Shown: piece by piece, positions 29,745 through 39,284 of the stretch | Position numbering within the stretch: position 1 is the stretch's first letter | Layout of the letters: each line of letters starts with the position of its first letter | Assembly (NCBI GenBank): GCA_963575745.1 | Contig: CAUYUJ010018308.1 | Location: forward strand, 87,501-151,500 | Direction of reading: 5' to 3' | Source of the DNA: Prorocentrum cordatum | Lineage: Eukaryota; Sar; Dinophyceae; Prorocentrales; Prorocentraceae | Length of the DNA: 64,000 nucleotides | The notes under the pieces: model-generated | What the model saw: only the letters and a program-made list of their open reading frames with translations | Databases searched by the model: none | Told to the model about the DNA's origin: nothing | Program-made: the position numbers and the translations under genes

Positions 29745-30118
29745 GAAGTGGCTGCTGGAGCAGGACAGGTGCCGCCGGCCCTGCTCCAACCTTCGCGGGA
29801 TGAGGGCCCCGAGACGTTCGGGGGTGGCCAGAACCCTCACCCCGACACGCCGATGGACCGCTCCCCCCGGACAGTACAGAGGTAGCCCCCCTCCCTGAAC
29901 CCCTGAGCGGCTCTTAGCCCCGGGTCAGGCAGAACTGATTGTGGAGAGGGGCGGCGAGGCCGAACTTGATCATCGCGGGGTGAAGTTGCGAATCGAGGTT
30001 GCTATCTTCTGATGTTGACCAACAACATCATCAAGTCGCTGAGCATGGCAATGGAGGTGGACAGAACCCTCACCCTGACACGCCGATTAGTGACGTCCGC
30101 TTGCGGTTCTCGAGAGGG
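29745..30118 (+). repeat. Duplicated exon-like segment
   Basis: CAGAACCCTCACCCCGACACG (29829) and CAGAACCCTCACCCTGACACG (30062) are nearly identical over about 30 bp and lie 233 bp apart. Around the first, one frame reads PALLQPSRDEGPETFGGGQN; around the second, another frame reads MLTNNIIKSLSMAMEVDRTL. Both look coding, but in different frames relative to the shared segment, so these are probably remnants of a duplicated exon. Weak as a gene call. Confidence 0.3.
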
Positions 30119-30249
30119 AGTCGCGTCTGTCATCTTCCAGGCTTGCGCCCGCCAGGCTTGGGCCCGGCGTCGGTTTCACTGAGCCGCGTTTTGCTACGAA
30201 GGGGGTCCTGCCCATCCCCGAGACATGTCCGCCGAGGCACTGGCGCGAG

Positions 30250-31130
30250 GGCCCCTGTGGTGCGCGCTTGCGGACCCGCCTGTTGGACCATCTCCTGGCG
30301 CCGTCTTGGAGGCCTCATGGGCCCCGCATGGGCTGCGCGTCCGTGGAGCGATCTGAGAGGACTCCCTGGGCGTCTTTGGGCGCTCGCGCGACGCGCGAGG
30401 CGAGAATGGCCAACTCGTGTCAACAAATCGCCGCTCGGGACCATCTGGGCGCACGTTGGACGCCTGGATTCCCCATCGGGTATCCGAGGCACCGGGAGAG
30501 GTCGCGCGACAGACCCCAGAAGCGCCCTGGCCCGCCCACGAGCATCCGTGAGGCGATCTTGGGCGTCTTGGCGCGCCTTTGGGCCATCTCGGGACCATCT
30601 CGGACCGTCTCGGGGCTCTCTCGGGGCCCTCCTGGTCTGTCTCGTCACCCTCTTGCAGCTTCTTCGGCGCTCTGGGGGCATCCCGGGGCAACTGGGCAAG
30701 CTCTGGCCCCCACAAAGGAGCCCAAGGGGCCCCGAGTAGGCCCCGCGAGGGACCCAAGAGGGGGGCAGCGAAGGGGCCGTTGGAGCCTTTCCCCCGAATG
30801 TTGTGCACCACCCTCCCAGCATGTTCCCAAGAGGCCCCCAAGAGGACCACAAGAAAGCCCCCAGAGCCCCCGGCACCCCCCCAAGATGCCCCGAGAGGCC
30901 CCTGGAAGCCCCCAAGAGGCTCTCAGGAGGCCCCAGCCTCTGGTCCACAATGCTGGCACGGTGGCGGGATGGGGCCACTGCAGCTTTCCATCGCCCCAAG
31001 ACGCTACCAAGATGGCCCAGAGGAAATCGAGATGGCCCAGGGGGGGCATCATCACCGCTCCAGAGGTCCCGAAAACGGCCGAACTACTGCCTCAAGAGAT
31101 CCCCAAGACCGACCAGGGAACGCCCAGACG
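30250..31130. repeat. Family W array, both orientations
   Basis: TCTTGGGCGTCTTGG-type units at 30280-30720 switch to CCCAAGAGGCCCCC-type at 30720-31130. The border motif GGCACGGTGGCGGGAT (30955) equals one end of element M4 without its partner. All long frames here follow the repeat. Confidence 0.65.
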
Positions 31131-31204
31131 CTTCCCAAACGGCATCGCAATACACCCAAGACGAACCCTCCGGCACGCGTCCAAGAGGTTTCAAGACTGT
31201 CCTT

Positions 31205-31960
31205 TCATGGTTGAAGGCGCTGAAGGCAGATGAAGAGTAGGATGAGGAGGATGAGGAGGATGAGGAGGAGGAGTAGGAGGAGGGGGAGGATGAGAAGGAT
31301 GAGACGGAGAAGGAGGAAGAGGTAGAGTACGCACTTCCAGGGGAGATGCCCCAGATATGGCCCCAGAGGGACTGAAGATGTCCCAGTAAAAACAGAGGAG
31401 CCCCAGTCGGCACAAGCGGCACCAACGCCGCCTTGAACGGCCCTCCTTTCACCTCCTCCCTCACCCCTTCCTTTTTTCCCGCCCTCCCCTCTCACTTCTT
31501 CTTTCCTTAGTTCCTGTCCCTCCCCTTCCCCCCAGTGCTGCTCATCCTTCTGCCCTCCCTTTTCCCTTAATCCGACTCCTCTTTTGTTGCGAACCCCATG
31601 GCCACCGCGGCGCAGCAGGCAACACACTGGGGCGACCCAAGGGGGAACCGTCAACGGGGTAGGACCTCGTCCTTGTCCTCGGTCCTCCTTCCTCCCCTTC
31701 GGCACTCGTCGCTCATCCAGCTGCCCTGCTCCCTCCTGCCCCCCTTCCCCCCTTAGCCCGCCCTCCCCGCTCCCTGCTCCCTCCTTCCCGTTGGCTGGCG
31801 GACTGCGCGGAGGCGGGGAGGGTGCAGCCGACTGGCGGCCCCGTCGGCTGGTGGGTTGGATGGGCGGCCTCAGAAGAAGGGTATGATGATGGCGCTGCTG
31901 CCACTGTCGCTCCTCTCCCCACTCGCCTCCCCCCTCCTCCTTCTCCTCCTCCTCCTCCAC
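31205..31960. other. GA-rich then CT-rich, no gene
   Basis: GATGAGGAG repeats at 31227-31325; CT-rich 31440-31570; mixed CT-rich 31665-31800; CTC repeats 31915-31965. No coding sequence supported. Confidence 0.5.
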
Positions 31961-31969
31961 CTCCTCCTC

Positions 31970-32394
31970 CGACTTGGGGCCCTCTTGGGGTGCTCCAGGG
32001 CCGTCTTGGAGGCTTCCTGGGGCGTCTTAGAAGCTTGTTGGGCCGTCTTGGGGCCCTATTGGGGCTGTCTTGGGGGCCTCTTGGGCAGTCCTGAGGCCAT
32101 CTTGGAGGCCTCTTGGGCGCTCTGGGGGCGATCTTGGGAGCCTCTTGGGGGCCGTCTTGGGCAGTCGGCGGAAGGCCGAAAAGGAGCAAACACGAACATC
32201 CTTTGAAACCATGGAAAATCAATGATTTTAGCCTCTTCGGGCCCTCCTGGAGGACCTCTCGGAGGCCTCTTGGGCCGTCTTGGAGTCCTCTTGGGCACCT
32301 CTTGGGCAGTCTTGGGCCGTCTTGGAGGGTTCTTGGGCGAACTTGGAAGTAATTTGGACCCAGGCCGTCTTGGAGGCATCTTGCAGGCCATCTT
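31970..32394. repeat. Family W array, collinear with 22228-22870
   Basis: TCTTGGGGCCCTATTGGGG-type repeats with one cassette at 32175-32230 (GCCGAAAAGGAGCAAACACG, then ATGGAAAATCAATGATTTTA). Confidence 0.7.
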
Positions 32395-32474
32395 GGCCGT
32401 CTTCGAGGCATCTTGGAGTCCATGTGGGGCCATTGTAGGCCCCACATGGACTCCAAGATGCCTCCAAGACGGCC
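32395..32474. repeat. Near-perfect 37-bp-arm hairpin
   Basis: GAGGCATCTTGGAGTCCATG..GGGGCC (32405-32431) and its exact reverse complement (32438-32464) form a 27-bp perfect stem with loop ATTGTA. Outward, GGCCGTCTTC and CAAGACGGCC extend it to 37 bp with one mismatch. It lies where the W units change orientation. Confidence 0.85.
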
Positions 32475-32504
32475 TTCAAGACGGTGCAAATTCGGTCCCT
32501 TCCG

Positions 32505-32656
32505 GGTGGCCGGCGGGACGGGCCAGAGCCCCAAGGGAGAGTTCTTTTGGGAAAAAACCAATACCAAAACCGAAAGGATCCAGCGCGACAGGTACCTCTA
32601 TGACAAGCACAGGGGGCGGCGGATCTAGTGGTCTACGGCGCATCCCGCCACCGCGC
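32505..32656. mobile_element. MITE-like element, family M4, copy 2
   Basis: The left end GGTGGCCGGCGGGACGGGCC has one inserted C relative to copy 1, and the right end is CATCCCGCCACCGCGCC. Interior blocks shared with copy 1: GAGTTCTTTTGGGAAAAAAC and GGGGGCGGCGGA, followed after the element by CTGGGTTGTGGGTC in both. Since the flanking W blocks also match, the duplication may be of the whole block rather than independent insertions. Confidence 0.6.
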
Positions 32657-32689
32657 CTGGGTTGTGGGTCGGGGTATTTCCAGTTGGTA

Positions 32690-32965
32690 CATGTCGGTGC
32701 GTACTTGCATCCCAGCGGGTGTAGGCGGGTATTTCTTGGATTGTTTCGTGTCATGTTTTGCATGGTGTTTCGCCGGGCATGTCGTGGAGCGTTGCGGTGG
32801 GTGTTTCGTGGTGTGTTTCATTGGGTGCTTCCTGGGGTGTTGCTTATGCTGAGCCAGGTGCTTCGCATCACGGTTGGTGGGGTGTTTTGCTGGTTCCGTT
32901 GGGAGATTCGTGGGGAGTTTCGGTGGGTCAGATGCTTCTTGGATGTTCGTTGGGATATCATGCCG
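32690..32965. repeat. GGTGTTTCGTGG-type degenerate repeats
   Basis: Units of 14-18 bp such as GTTTCGCCGGGCATGTCGTGG and GGTGTTTCGTGGTGTGTTTC. No coding support. Confidence 0.5.
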
Positions 32966-32999
32966 GCCTCTCGGGGGCCACTTAGAAACAGTTTTGAGG

Positions 33000-33615
33000 C
33001 CTCCAGTGGGCCGTCTGGGGGCCTCTTTGGGGCCTCTTGGGGGCCTTTTGGAGGCCTCTTGGGTCTTCCTGGGGGCCTTTCGGGCTGAAGGCTCGAATTG
33101 TCGGTTCGTGTTCCCCTTCTTGACTCCCTCTTGGAACCGTCTCGGGGCTCTCTTGGATCGTCTTGGGCGCCTCTCGGGCGATTTTGGGACCCTCTTGGGC
33201 TATCTTGAGACCTCTTCGGGGCCTCGGGCCCGTCCTGGGGCTGCCTGGGGGATCCTGGGGTCGTCTTGTTGCGTCGGAAGCTCGAAAAGGCGATAGCGTG
33301 AAAAACATAGGAAAGAGCGCTCTTGGGGCTTCTTTGGGGCCCCTGAGGCCGTCTGGAGGCCAGCGTGGGCGTCTCTGAGCGTTCTTGGACTGTCTTGGAG
33401 GCCTCTTGGGCGCCTCTTGGGGCCCTCTTGGCCCGTCTTGGGGCCCTTTGGCCTCTGGAAAATTCATGCGGGGATGCCCGAGAGCTCGCGGGAGCGCCCG
33501 GGAAATTCGGAAGTCTGGGGCCCCAGCTCGTAAATATGTGAATCCCCCAGTCCTGAGTACAGAGAACAGAGGACACATGAGAGCCTCGGGGTAACTCCAC
33601 TTTGTTCCTCGAGGC
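33000..33615. repeat. Family W array ending in a shared border
   Basis: TCTTGGGGGCC-type units with an A-richer cassette at 33270-33320 (GCTCGAAAAGGCGATAGCG), closing with GGGTAACTCCACTTTGTTCC at 33590-33609, the tail also seen at 18000-18030. Confidence 0.6.
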
Positions 33616-33619
33616 ACGG

Positions 33620-33695
33620 TGGCGGATATTTATATATATACATACATACACATGTACACATACACATACATATACATATACATATACACAAACAC

Positions 33696-33750
<55 letters not shown>

Positions 33751-33847
33751 TACATACACATATACATGTACATGTACATATACATATACACATACATATA
33801 CATATACATATACACATACATATACATATACATATACATATGCACGC

Positions 33848-33898
<51 letters not shown>

Positions 33899-33986
33899 CA
33901 TGCATATACATATACGCATGCATATACATATACGTATACATATACATGTACGTATACATGTACATATACATATACGTATACATATG

Positions 33987-34030
<44 letters not shown>

Positions 34031-34031
34031 C

Positions 34032-34080
<49 letters not shown>

Positions 34081-34116
34081 CACGTATACGTATACGTATA
34101 CACATACATATACATC

Positions 34117-34179
<63 letters not shown>

Positions 34180-34326
34180 GTACACGTATACGTATACATA
34201 TATATATATATATGTACATGTACATATGCATATACATAAACATATACATACACGTGTTCATATACATGTTCATGTACATATACACATACATATACATTTA
34301 CATGTACATATACCTATACACATGAC

Positions 34327-34366
<40 letters not shown>

Positions 34367-34372
34367 GCTCCA
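33620..34372. repeat. (ACATAT)n / (ACACAT)n hexanucleotide microsatellite
   Basis: About 750 bp of CATATA, CACATA and CATGTA hexamers, ending in (TA)n at 34336-34362. It is locally self-complementary throughout (ATATGTATAT), so it can form many small cruciforms. Long Tyr/Ile/Val or His/Thr frames are artefacts. Confidence 0.9.
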
Positions 34373-34454
34373 CCTGGCACCCCCCCTGGGGGGGGCGACC
34401 GCATCCGCTCTGGTTCAAGGGTTCCCGAGCAGGTATCGGCCTCCCCCTGGAGCG

Positions 34455-34800
34455 TACCGCACGCCGTTCCCCAGGGCCCCAGTCCCAAGTCTGGGCGCCG
34501 AGATTATTCCTTTCAGTTGCCTCTGCGACTGGCGGGGGCCGAGGGTGCGGCCGCAGCCCAACGGCCACGCATCCAGCTGTATGATTGCAGATGTCAGAGT
34601 GCTGGAGAACACGGGCATGACTGTCACGACGTGGGCAATGAGGCGAGCCATCAGAGGTCTGGTTTTGCATGGTCTTTGCCGGTCTTGTGGCCGACGTTTC
34701 GATCTGGTGCAGGCTGCCCAGCTCGCCGACTCCGCGACCCTTCAGAGTACTCAAGTGGCCTTGGGCACGAAGACCAAGACAGCTGACTTATTGGGTTTGC
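34455..34800 (+). CDS. Candidate exon A of a multi-exon gene
   Basis: One frame reads AYRTPFPRAPVPSLGAEIIP, FSCLCDWRGPRVRPQPNGHA, MIADVRVLENTGMTVTTWAM, RRAIRGLVLHGLCRSCGRRF and LVQAAQLADSATLQSTQVAL. Codon variety and amino-acid balance are coding-like. The end is uncertain; a pyrimidine-rich stretch starting at 34814 (CTTTTTGTCTTTTC) looks like the intron preceding exon B. No family recognised. Cys residues (SCLCDW, LCRSCGRR) could form a metal site, but this is speculation. Confidence 0.35.
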
Positions 34801-34842
34801 CGCTTGCTCAGGATCTTTTTGTCTTTTCGGCGACGGTAGCAG

Positions 34843-35010
34843 CCTCCCGTCCGCGATGACGTACACCAGATGCGAGTTCGCTCGGTCAGCTGTGAGAGCC
34901 TGCGTGTCGTGGACAGGCCAGACGGGCTCCTACGACGGCTCAGCTCCCCGGAGATTAGTTCTGTATTTCTGCAGGGCACGTCTATGGATACCGATGTGGG
35001 GATTTCTCAG
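34843..35010 (+). CDS. Candidate exon B, with good splice borders
   Basis: Acceptor GGCGACGGTAGCAG ends at 34842 behind a pyrimidine tract, and donor CAG|GTGCAG is at 35010/35011. The exon reads PPVRDDVHQMRVRSVSCESL, RVVDRPDGLLRRLSSPEISS and VFLQGTSMDTDVGISQ, ending on a complete codon and thus joining exon C in phase. No family recognised. Confidence 0.45.
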
Positions 35011-35209
35011 GTGCAGTGTAGTTACTCCCCGTACGGCAGCCGACTGTCATGAGCTTACCATTGTGCTGCGGGTTTTTCGTTTGAGAGCGCTCAACACATG
35101 TTCCTTGAGTCGTACGACTCACTCCACGTGGGCCCATCCAAACGGAAGTCACTGCTGTACATATTTCTTGATGTGCAAAATTGTTCATTGCCTTGGTTCG
35201 TCGGCGCAG

Positions 35210-35590
35210 GTGGATCGCACGTCCCCTGTGAGTCTTGGTGGATTTCACGATCGCTGCCCTGTGGGCGATCTCTTCCTGCTGCCGCAGCAGAAGCCGACGA
35301 AGTCCCCGAAGAGAGTGCTTCGCTGGAACCGACAGCTGTTCGGCGACGCCGTCGACCTCTGCGGTTGGGTGAAGGTGGACGTGGACGCCCTGCGCAACTA
35401 TGCGATTGGTGAGAAGATGAACAGGTACCGCGCTGCCGTTCAATCTAGGCTGGATCGCTTGCCAGCTGCCCTCAGTTCCAGTGATCGCTATGGATATATC
35501 GAGGATGCCAAGGTTAGTCCTGGTCCTGACATGGTTTTGCGAGCCGAGAAACTATATCGAAATCTGTTGTTGAGAAGCATTGGTGGATGA
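35210..35590 (+). CDS. Candidate exon C
   Basis: Acceptor TTCGTCGGCGCAG ends at 35209. The exon reads VDRTSPVSLGGFHDRCPVGD, LFLLPQQKPTKSPKRVLRWN, RQLFGDAVDLCGWVKVDVDA, LRNYAIGEKMNRYRAAVQSR, LDRLPAALSSSDRYGYIEDA, then PGPDMVLRAEKLYRNLLLRS and an early TGA at 35588-35590. This is the most coding-like single stretch in the window: folded-looking, codon-diverse and unrelated to any repeat here. Coding composition carries on past the stop in another frame (next entry), so either the stop is a frameshift artefact or the gene is decayed. No family recognised. Confidence 0.55.
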   Translation: MDRTSPVSLGGFHDRCPVGDLFLLPQQKPTKSPKRVLRWNRQLFGDAVDLCGWVKVDVDALRNYAIGEKMNRYRAAVQSRLDRLPAALSSSDRYGYIEDAKVSPGPDMVLRAEKLYRNLLLRSIGG

Positions 35591-36048
35591 GGATTTTTTT
35601 GCGGACGGTGAGCTCACTTTTGCCCTGCAGTATTATTTTCAGCATTGTGTAGTCGCGAAAGCCATGGGGGTGTCTGTATCGACATGAAGACCAATGGTGC
35701 GTTCTTGGTGGAGGGGGTTGCGTTACTGTTCAACATTGACTTCTCGCGAGGTGCCTTCAAGACGTTGCCAGGGCGCATCCAGATTTCGTTGATGTTTCTC
35801 GTGGTGCTACGGAATGTGCCCAGGGTGATGCCAAGTTTAGCCGTCGAGTTTTTCGGTCAAACTTCTCCGCTCTCCCCATTGCCCATGTCGTTCAGTCGTT
35901 TCAGTTAATGCCGCGGCCCCATCATCAGTTGGAACAGCGCGACGTGATGCTCGGCACCCACCCCTTGGCGAGCGCCGCGCAAGGTGACAGAGGATATGGG
36001 CTCCAAGCGGAAGGCCACTGGCGTGAAGCAAGACAAGGTAGAGGGTAA
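35583..36048 (+). pseudogene. Continuation of exon C in three successive frames
   Basis: Coding-like sequence goes on with frame changes: 35583-35687 reads VDEDFFADGELTFALQYYFQ then HCVVAKAMG; about 35672-35765 reads DMKTNGAFLVEGVALLFNID; 35740-36048 reads DVARAHPDFVDVSRGATECA, QGDAKFSRRVFRSNFSALPI and AHVVQSFQLMPRPHHQLEQR, then RDVMLGTHPLASAAQGDRG. Each piece is open for 30-100 codons and stops soon after the next begins. Three single-base shifts in about 470 bp fit a pseudogene. Assembly indels in a draft genome would look the same. I give the pieces as found and do not join them. Confidence 0.45.
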
Positions 36049-36549
36049 GGCCGAGGCCGATGGCGCAGCCATGGTCGGGCCACTTTAGCCCGCGGCATGA
36101 AGCGCGCCCAGGGGCTGCAGCTGTTGGGGGCGATTGCGACGCTCACCCTGCTGTTGGACGAAGAATGTGCAGTTCTGTGCCGCGATCAGGATTTCGTGTT
36201 GGAAGCGCCTTTGGAGAACGAGCTGGCGCAGGGAATTGGCTGGACTTTCGAACAGTATGGCAAAGCGGGCGTATTGTATCGCAAAAACGCAAAGGACGAG
36301 GAGGCCGGTTTTCTTGGACCCCCTTCAGCGAGAAACCAGCGGCTCTTTCCTCGGTTGTTGCGCCGCCTCGGCGAAGCCTGCGAGGAAATGGAGAGCCGAG
36401 ATGCGTTGCTCCAGCAGATCGCCGACTGTGGGAAAATAAAAGGGGTTGGCAGACATGGCGGCGGTCCTTCTTGTTCTGTTTGCCGCTGCGTCGTAGAAGG
36501 CACTTGTTGTCTTCGTTATTTCGTGTCTCCATGCGCTTCGAGGTTGTAA
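35996..36549 (+). CDS. Hypothetical protein, MGSKRKA start, one frame change
   Basis: ATG 35996 opens MGSKRKATGVKQDKVEGKAE then ADGAAMVGPL and stops at TAG 36086-36088. In the next frame coding composition continues from about 36112: GLQLLGAIATLTLLLDEECA, VLCRDQDFVLEAPLENELAQ, GIGWTFEQYGKAGVLYRKNA, LFPRLLRRLGEACEEMESRD and ALLQQIADCGKIKG, stopping at TAA 36547-36549. The two parts could be joined by a 38-nt GT-AG segment (36074-36111) in phase, or by a single-base error. The tail after about 36440 is less coding-like. The ATG overlaps the end of the preceding broken frame. Basic start, helical C-terminal part. No family recognised. Confidence 0.5.
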
Positions 36550-36729
36550 TTTCGATGAGCGGAGCTGGCGATGGTGAGTTCGTGTGACTTAGCTATTTCT
36601 CCGGACGGAGGAAGTCGAGTTGCCGCTCTCGAGTGTTCGCTAGGCTCAGTTGTCACGCGACATGGGGGTCGAGTTCGCATTGGATATATGTATTGGCCGG
36701 GGAGTCGGGCAGCCGAGAATGTTGCGAGA

Positions 36730-36965
36730 ATTGCCTTTGGCCCGTCCCCGCCATGGGCTGCGTTGAGGGCAAGGGCGCTTCTTTTCGGAGAATTTTCGAT
36801 GTGCGGCGGGTGGGGCCCACGCAGGCTGCAGAGGCAGCGTGCTCGGCCTCGCTCTCGATTGCGCCGCGCGGCCGCTGTGCCACGCGCGTCGAGGCAGGGG
36901 CTTGCTTCGATGACGACGGCTGCGCCAGGCGCGCTTTGGCCTCCAGGACGGACAAGCGGGGTGCA

Positions 36966-36968
<3 letters not shown>
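36730..36968 (+). mobile_element. Retroposon-like repeat R1, copy 1, with (TA)n tail
   Basis: Shares with 59010-59255 the blocks GCTGCAGAGGCAG, TGCTCGGCCTCGCT, GTGCCGCGCGGCCGC-like, GCGCGTCGA.GCAGG, and the 3' end ACAAGCGGGGTGCA followed at once by (TA)n (36969-37000). The protein frame across it is also conserved, ending KRGA in both. A fixed 3' end joined to a simple tail is what SINE or LINE copies look like. It may instead be the last part of a coding exon carried by such a copy. Confidence 0.5.

Positions 36969-37000
<32 letters not shown>
36969..37000. repeat. (TA)n tail of R1 copy 1
   Basis: Uninterrupted TA repeats after GGGGTGCAATACA. Confidence 0.85.
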
Positions 37001-37001
<1 letters not shown>

Positions 37002-37019
37002 CTTTTTCTATACTTTTAC

Positions 37020-37745
37020 AATCCGGGGGGGTGGGACCCCCCCCCCTCCGAAAATCGGACACCCGGGATCTGGCGCTTGTGGTGCCCCCTGGACGCCTTG
37101 CAAGGGGTCCCCCGGGCCTTCCGGGCCTCCTGGACGCCCCTGCCGGGCCTTGCCAGCGGGCCCCAAGCGGTCAGGAGGGCGGCCAAACGGCCCCGCGAGA
37201 GCCCCGCGCGGCCCCAGACAGCCCCGAGACGCCCGAAGACGACCCAAAGAAGACCCCCAAGAGGTCCTCCAAGTGCAAAAAAAAACAACACTTTCCTTTC
37301 CTTTCCTTTCCTTTCCTTTCCTTTCCTTTCCTTTCCTTTCCTTTCCTTTCCTTTCCTTTCCTTTCCTTTTTTTGCATTAAAAAGAAGGAATTTTTGGACA
37401 TTCGGTTCTTCGGTATCCCGCGCGTCCGAGTCCGCCGAAGAGGCCCCCAAAATCTTCCCACAGCGGTGTCAAAGGGCTTCCAGGCAGTCCAAAAGAGCCC
37501 ACATATGGTCCAACAGGGCCGCAAGATGGCCCCAAGAGGGCCCCGCTGACAGCCCCAGATGGCCCCGAGACGCCTCCCGAAGCATTCCAAATCGTGACTC
37601 GGTCGTTCAGGGAGACCGTGGTTGGTAGCAAGGTGGCCGCAAGAAGCCCCCAGAGGCCCCCAAAAGGCGCCCAGGATGCCCCCAGAGGTCCACAAGAAGC
37701 TTTCGAGAGGGGCCCAGGAACACCTCCAAAGAGGAGCCCCTGCAA
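37020..37745. repeat. Family W arrays around a CTTTC microsatellite
   Basis: 37080-37270: CCCCGAGACGCCC / GGGGCCCC units; 37440-37745: CCCAAGAGGCCCC units with GCATTCCAAATCGTGACTCG in the middle. C runs near 37040. No gene supported. Confidence 0.6.
37288..37372. repeat. (CCTTT)n pentanucleotide microsatellite
   Basis: About 16 perfect CCTTT repeats, followed by a T7 and ATTAAAAAGAAGG. Confidence 0.9.
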
Positions 37746-37911
37746 CAAAAACTGGGGATGAGGACAAGGAGTGGCTCGCAGACAAGGAAGATTACGAGTA
37801 AGAGGAGAATAAGTATAAGGATAGTACATAACATTATTATAACGACAATGGCGCAAACGGCAACAATGAATATTCGCTATATTTGGCTCTCCTGCATGCC
37901 GAGCTTCAAGA

Positions 37912-37950
37912 ACCAAGGTGCATGGCGCGAAGCGCCAATGCAGTCTGGTA
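37912..37950. repeat. Hairpin with AT tail, family H1, copy 1
   Basis: ACCAAGGTGCATGGCGC, GAA, GCGCCAATGCAGTCTGGT: an imperfect 17-bp stem with a GAA loop, followed directly by ATATATATGTATATTA. Copies 2 and 3 (56988-57030, 58635-58674) have a different stem sequence but the same layout of opening AGAACC/ACC, a GCGC-rich stem and an AT tail. Confidence 0.5.
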
Positions 37951-38045
37951 TATATATGTATATTATCATTGTTGAGCATTAGCGAGGATGCCAGTTCAAA
38001 GTCGAAAATGAGAAATCCCGGGCAAGGGGCCTGAAGTTGAAGTGA

Positions 38046-38262
38046 GATGGCTAGGGGTAATTGGAGGATCATGCGTTTGTAGGGAACTGTGGAGGAAACG
38101 TTTCTTGCAGTTCCGTGATTCAGGCTATCTTGGGCCCTCTGGATGTTGAGGTGAGAGGGCGAGGGGCAATTGGACGTTGCAGTGAGGGGGCGAATGGTAG
38201 TTGGATGACTTGGAGTTTGAAGGGAATTGTGGATCAAGCGTATGAGGAGGCTCCGTGCCTCA
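38046..38262. repeat. Diverged tandem repeat, about 145 bp
   Basis: GGTAATTGGAGGATCATGCG..GGGAACTGTGGA and GGTAGTTGGATGACTTGGAG..GGGAATTGTGGA lie about 148 bp apart; GGGGCAATTGGACG is a third partial copy. Confidence 0.5.
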
Positions 38263-38432
38263 GGCTATATTGAGCAATATTTCGTAATCGTCGAGGCCAG
38301 CGAGGGCCTTGTGGTGATCGTTGGAGCCGCGGGGCCCTCTCAGGGGGGCACCGCGAGATGCATGGTGCCACGTTGGTTGGCCGATCCAGGACCTTCCGGG
38401 GGCAATCTTACAGCGTCTTGGAAACCTCGCAG

Positions 38433-38585
38433 GGCAAGATTGTTGAGTGTTTTTTCGGGGCCGTCAATGTAGCAGCGTCTTGCGCTCTTGTATTTGGCCT
38501 CCTCGCGCCTCCCAAGAGCGGGGCCATCGTGGAGGAATCGGGCAACGCATCCATTGCCGCAATCATCCTCGGCCGCCAGCCCTGA
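38433..38585 (+). CDS. Candidate terminal exon, hydrophobic
   Basis: After GGAAACCTCGCAG (ends 38432): GKIVECFFGAVNVAASCALV, FGLLAPPKSGAIVEESGNAS, IAAIILGRQP, TGA 38583-38585. Residues 4-24 could form one membrane helix. Codon-diverse, no repeat. No family and no upstream exon recognised. Confidence 0.35.
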   Translation, partial: GKIVECFFGAVNVAASCALVFGLLAPPKSGAIVEESGNASIAAIILGRQP

Positions 38586-38741
38586 AGGCATTGCGTTCCA
38601 TTTTTTCTTCTGGCAATGCACATGGCCTTCGCCATCTGCCTCCAGGTCCTTGTGCCGGGCGATTCGCGAGGCCTGCTATGTGGCCACTCGCGTCGCACGC
38701 GCCGCATGTCCCGGGAGTTCGAGAGGCGCCGCCCGCCCCTT

Positions 38742-38942
38742 GGTTGTCCCCAAACGCGGTGGTGAGAACGCCCGGCGGTGAGTTTTGGGCGATTTGGGCA
38801 ATGGTTTTCGAGCGCTGGCTGGCCCAGGAAACGAACAACTCGTGGCGACCGCGTGTCCCCAAACCCGGCGGTGACCCAGAATTATTTTTGGGGGGAATCG
38901 GGGTCGCCACCGGGTGTCTCACCACTTGGTTTGGAGACCACC
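38742..38942. mobile_element. MITE-like element, family M5
   Basis: The left end GGTTGTCCCCAAAC..GGTGGTGAGA..CCCGGCGG and the right end, read in reverse complement, GGTGGTCTCCAAAC..GTGGTGAGA..CCCGGTGG give about 39-bp terminal inverted repeats with 6-7 mismatches. Length 201 bp. The interior repeats part of the end in direct orientation (GTGTCCCCAAACCCGGCGGTG). No coding capacity; target duplication not evident. Confidence 0.6.
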
Positions 38943-39284
38943 AAACCCCGCATGATGGACCTGCCTCGCCCCCAGCGCAGGCAGACGGGTCGCGGCGCGG
39001 AGGGCCCTGGCCGCGCGGGCGCGGTCGCGCGGGCAAAAGGGCCCCGCCCCGCTCGAGCTAAGCGCGCCCTCGCGCGAGCTGCCCCGCGGCCGGGCCCAAG
39101 CCGCCGGCGACATCGCTGGGGGGCGCCACGGGCTCCTTCTCCTCCTCCTCCTCCTCCTCCTCCTCCTCCTCCTCCCTCCCCCTCCAACTTCTGGTGGTGG
39201 CCCACCGAGGTCGCGCGGTGCCCGCCGAGGCCGCCTCGGCGAAGCTTCGGCGGGCAGCCTTGGGGGGGTATGATGCCAAACTTG
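38943..39284. other. GC-rich, (CTC)n at 39133-39180, no gene
   Basis: GC above 75% with GCGCGGGCGCGGTCGCGCG; a short CTC microsatellite; then GCCGAGGCCGCCTCGGCG, a local palindrome at 39222-39240. No coding frame supported. Confidence 0.45.

Noticed and set aside
33602-34372. Long Tyr/Ile, His/Ile and Thr/Tyr reading frames
   Set aside because: Pure translation of the ACATAT/ACACAT hexanucleotide repeat; all frames on both strands are open for the same reason.
36064-36088. GCAGCCAT.. before the second half of the 35996 gene as an SL relic
   Set aside because: About 11 of 19 positions match, and the stretch is better explained as coding sequence of the MGSKRKA frame.
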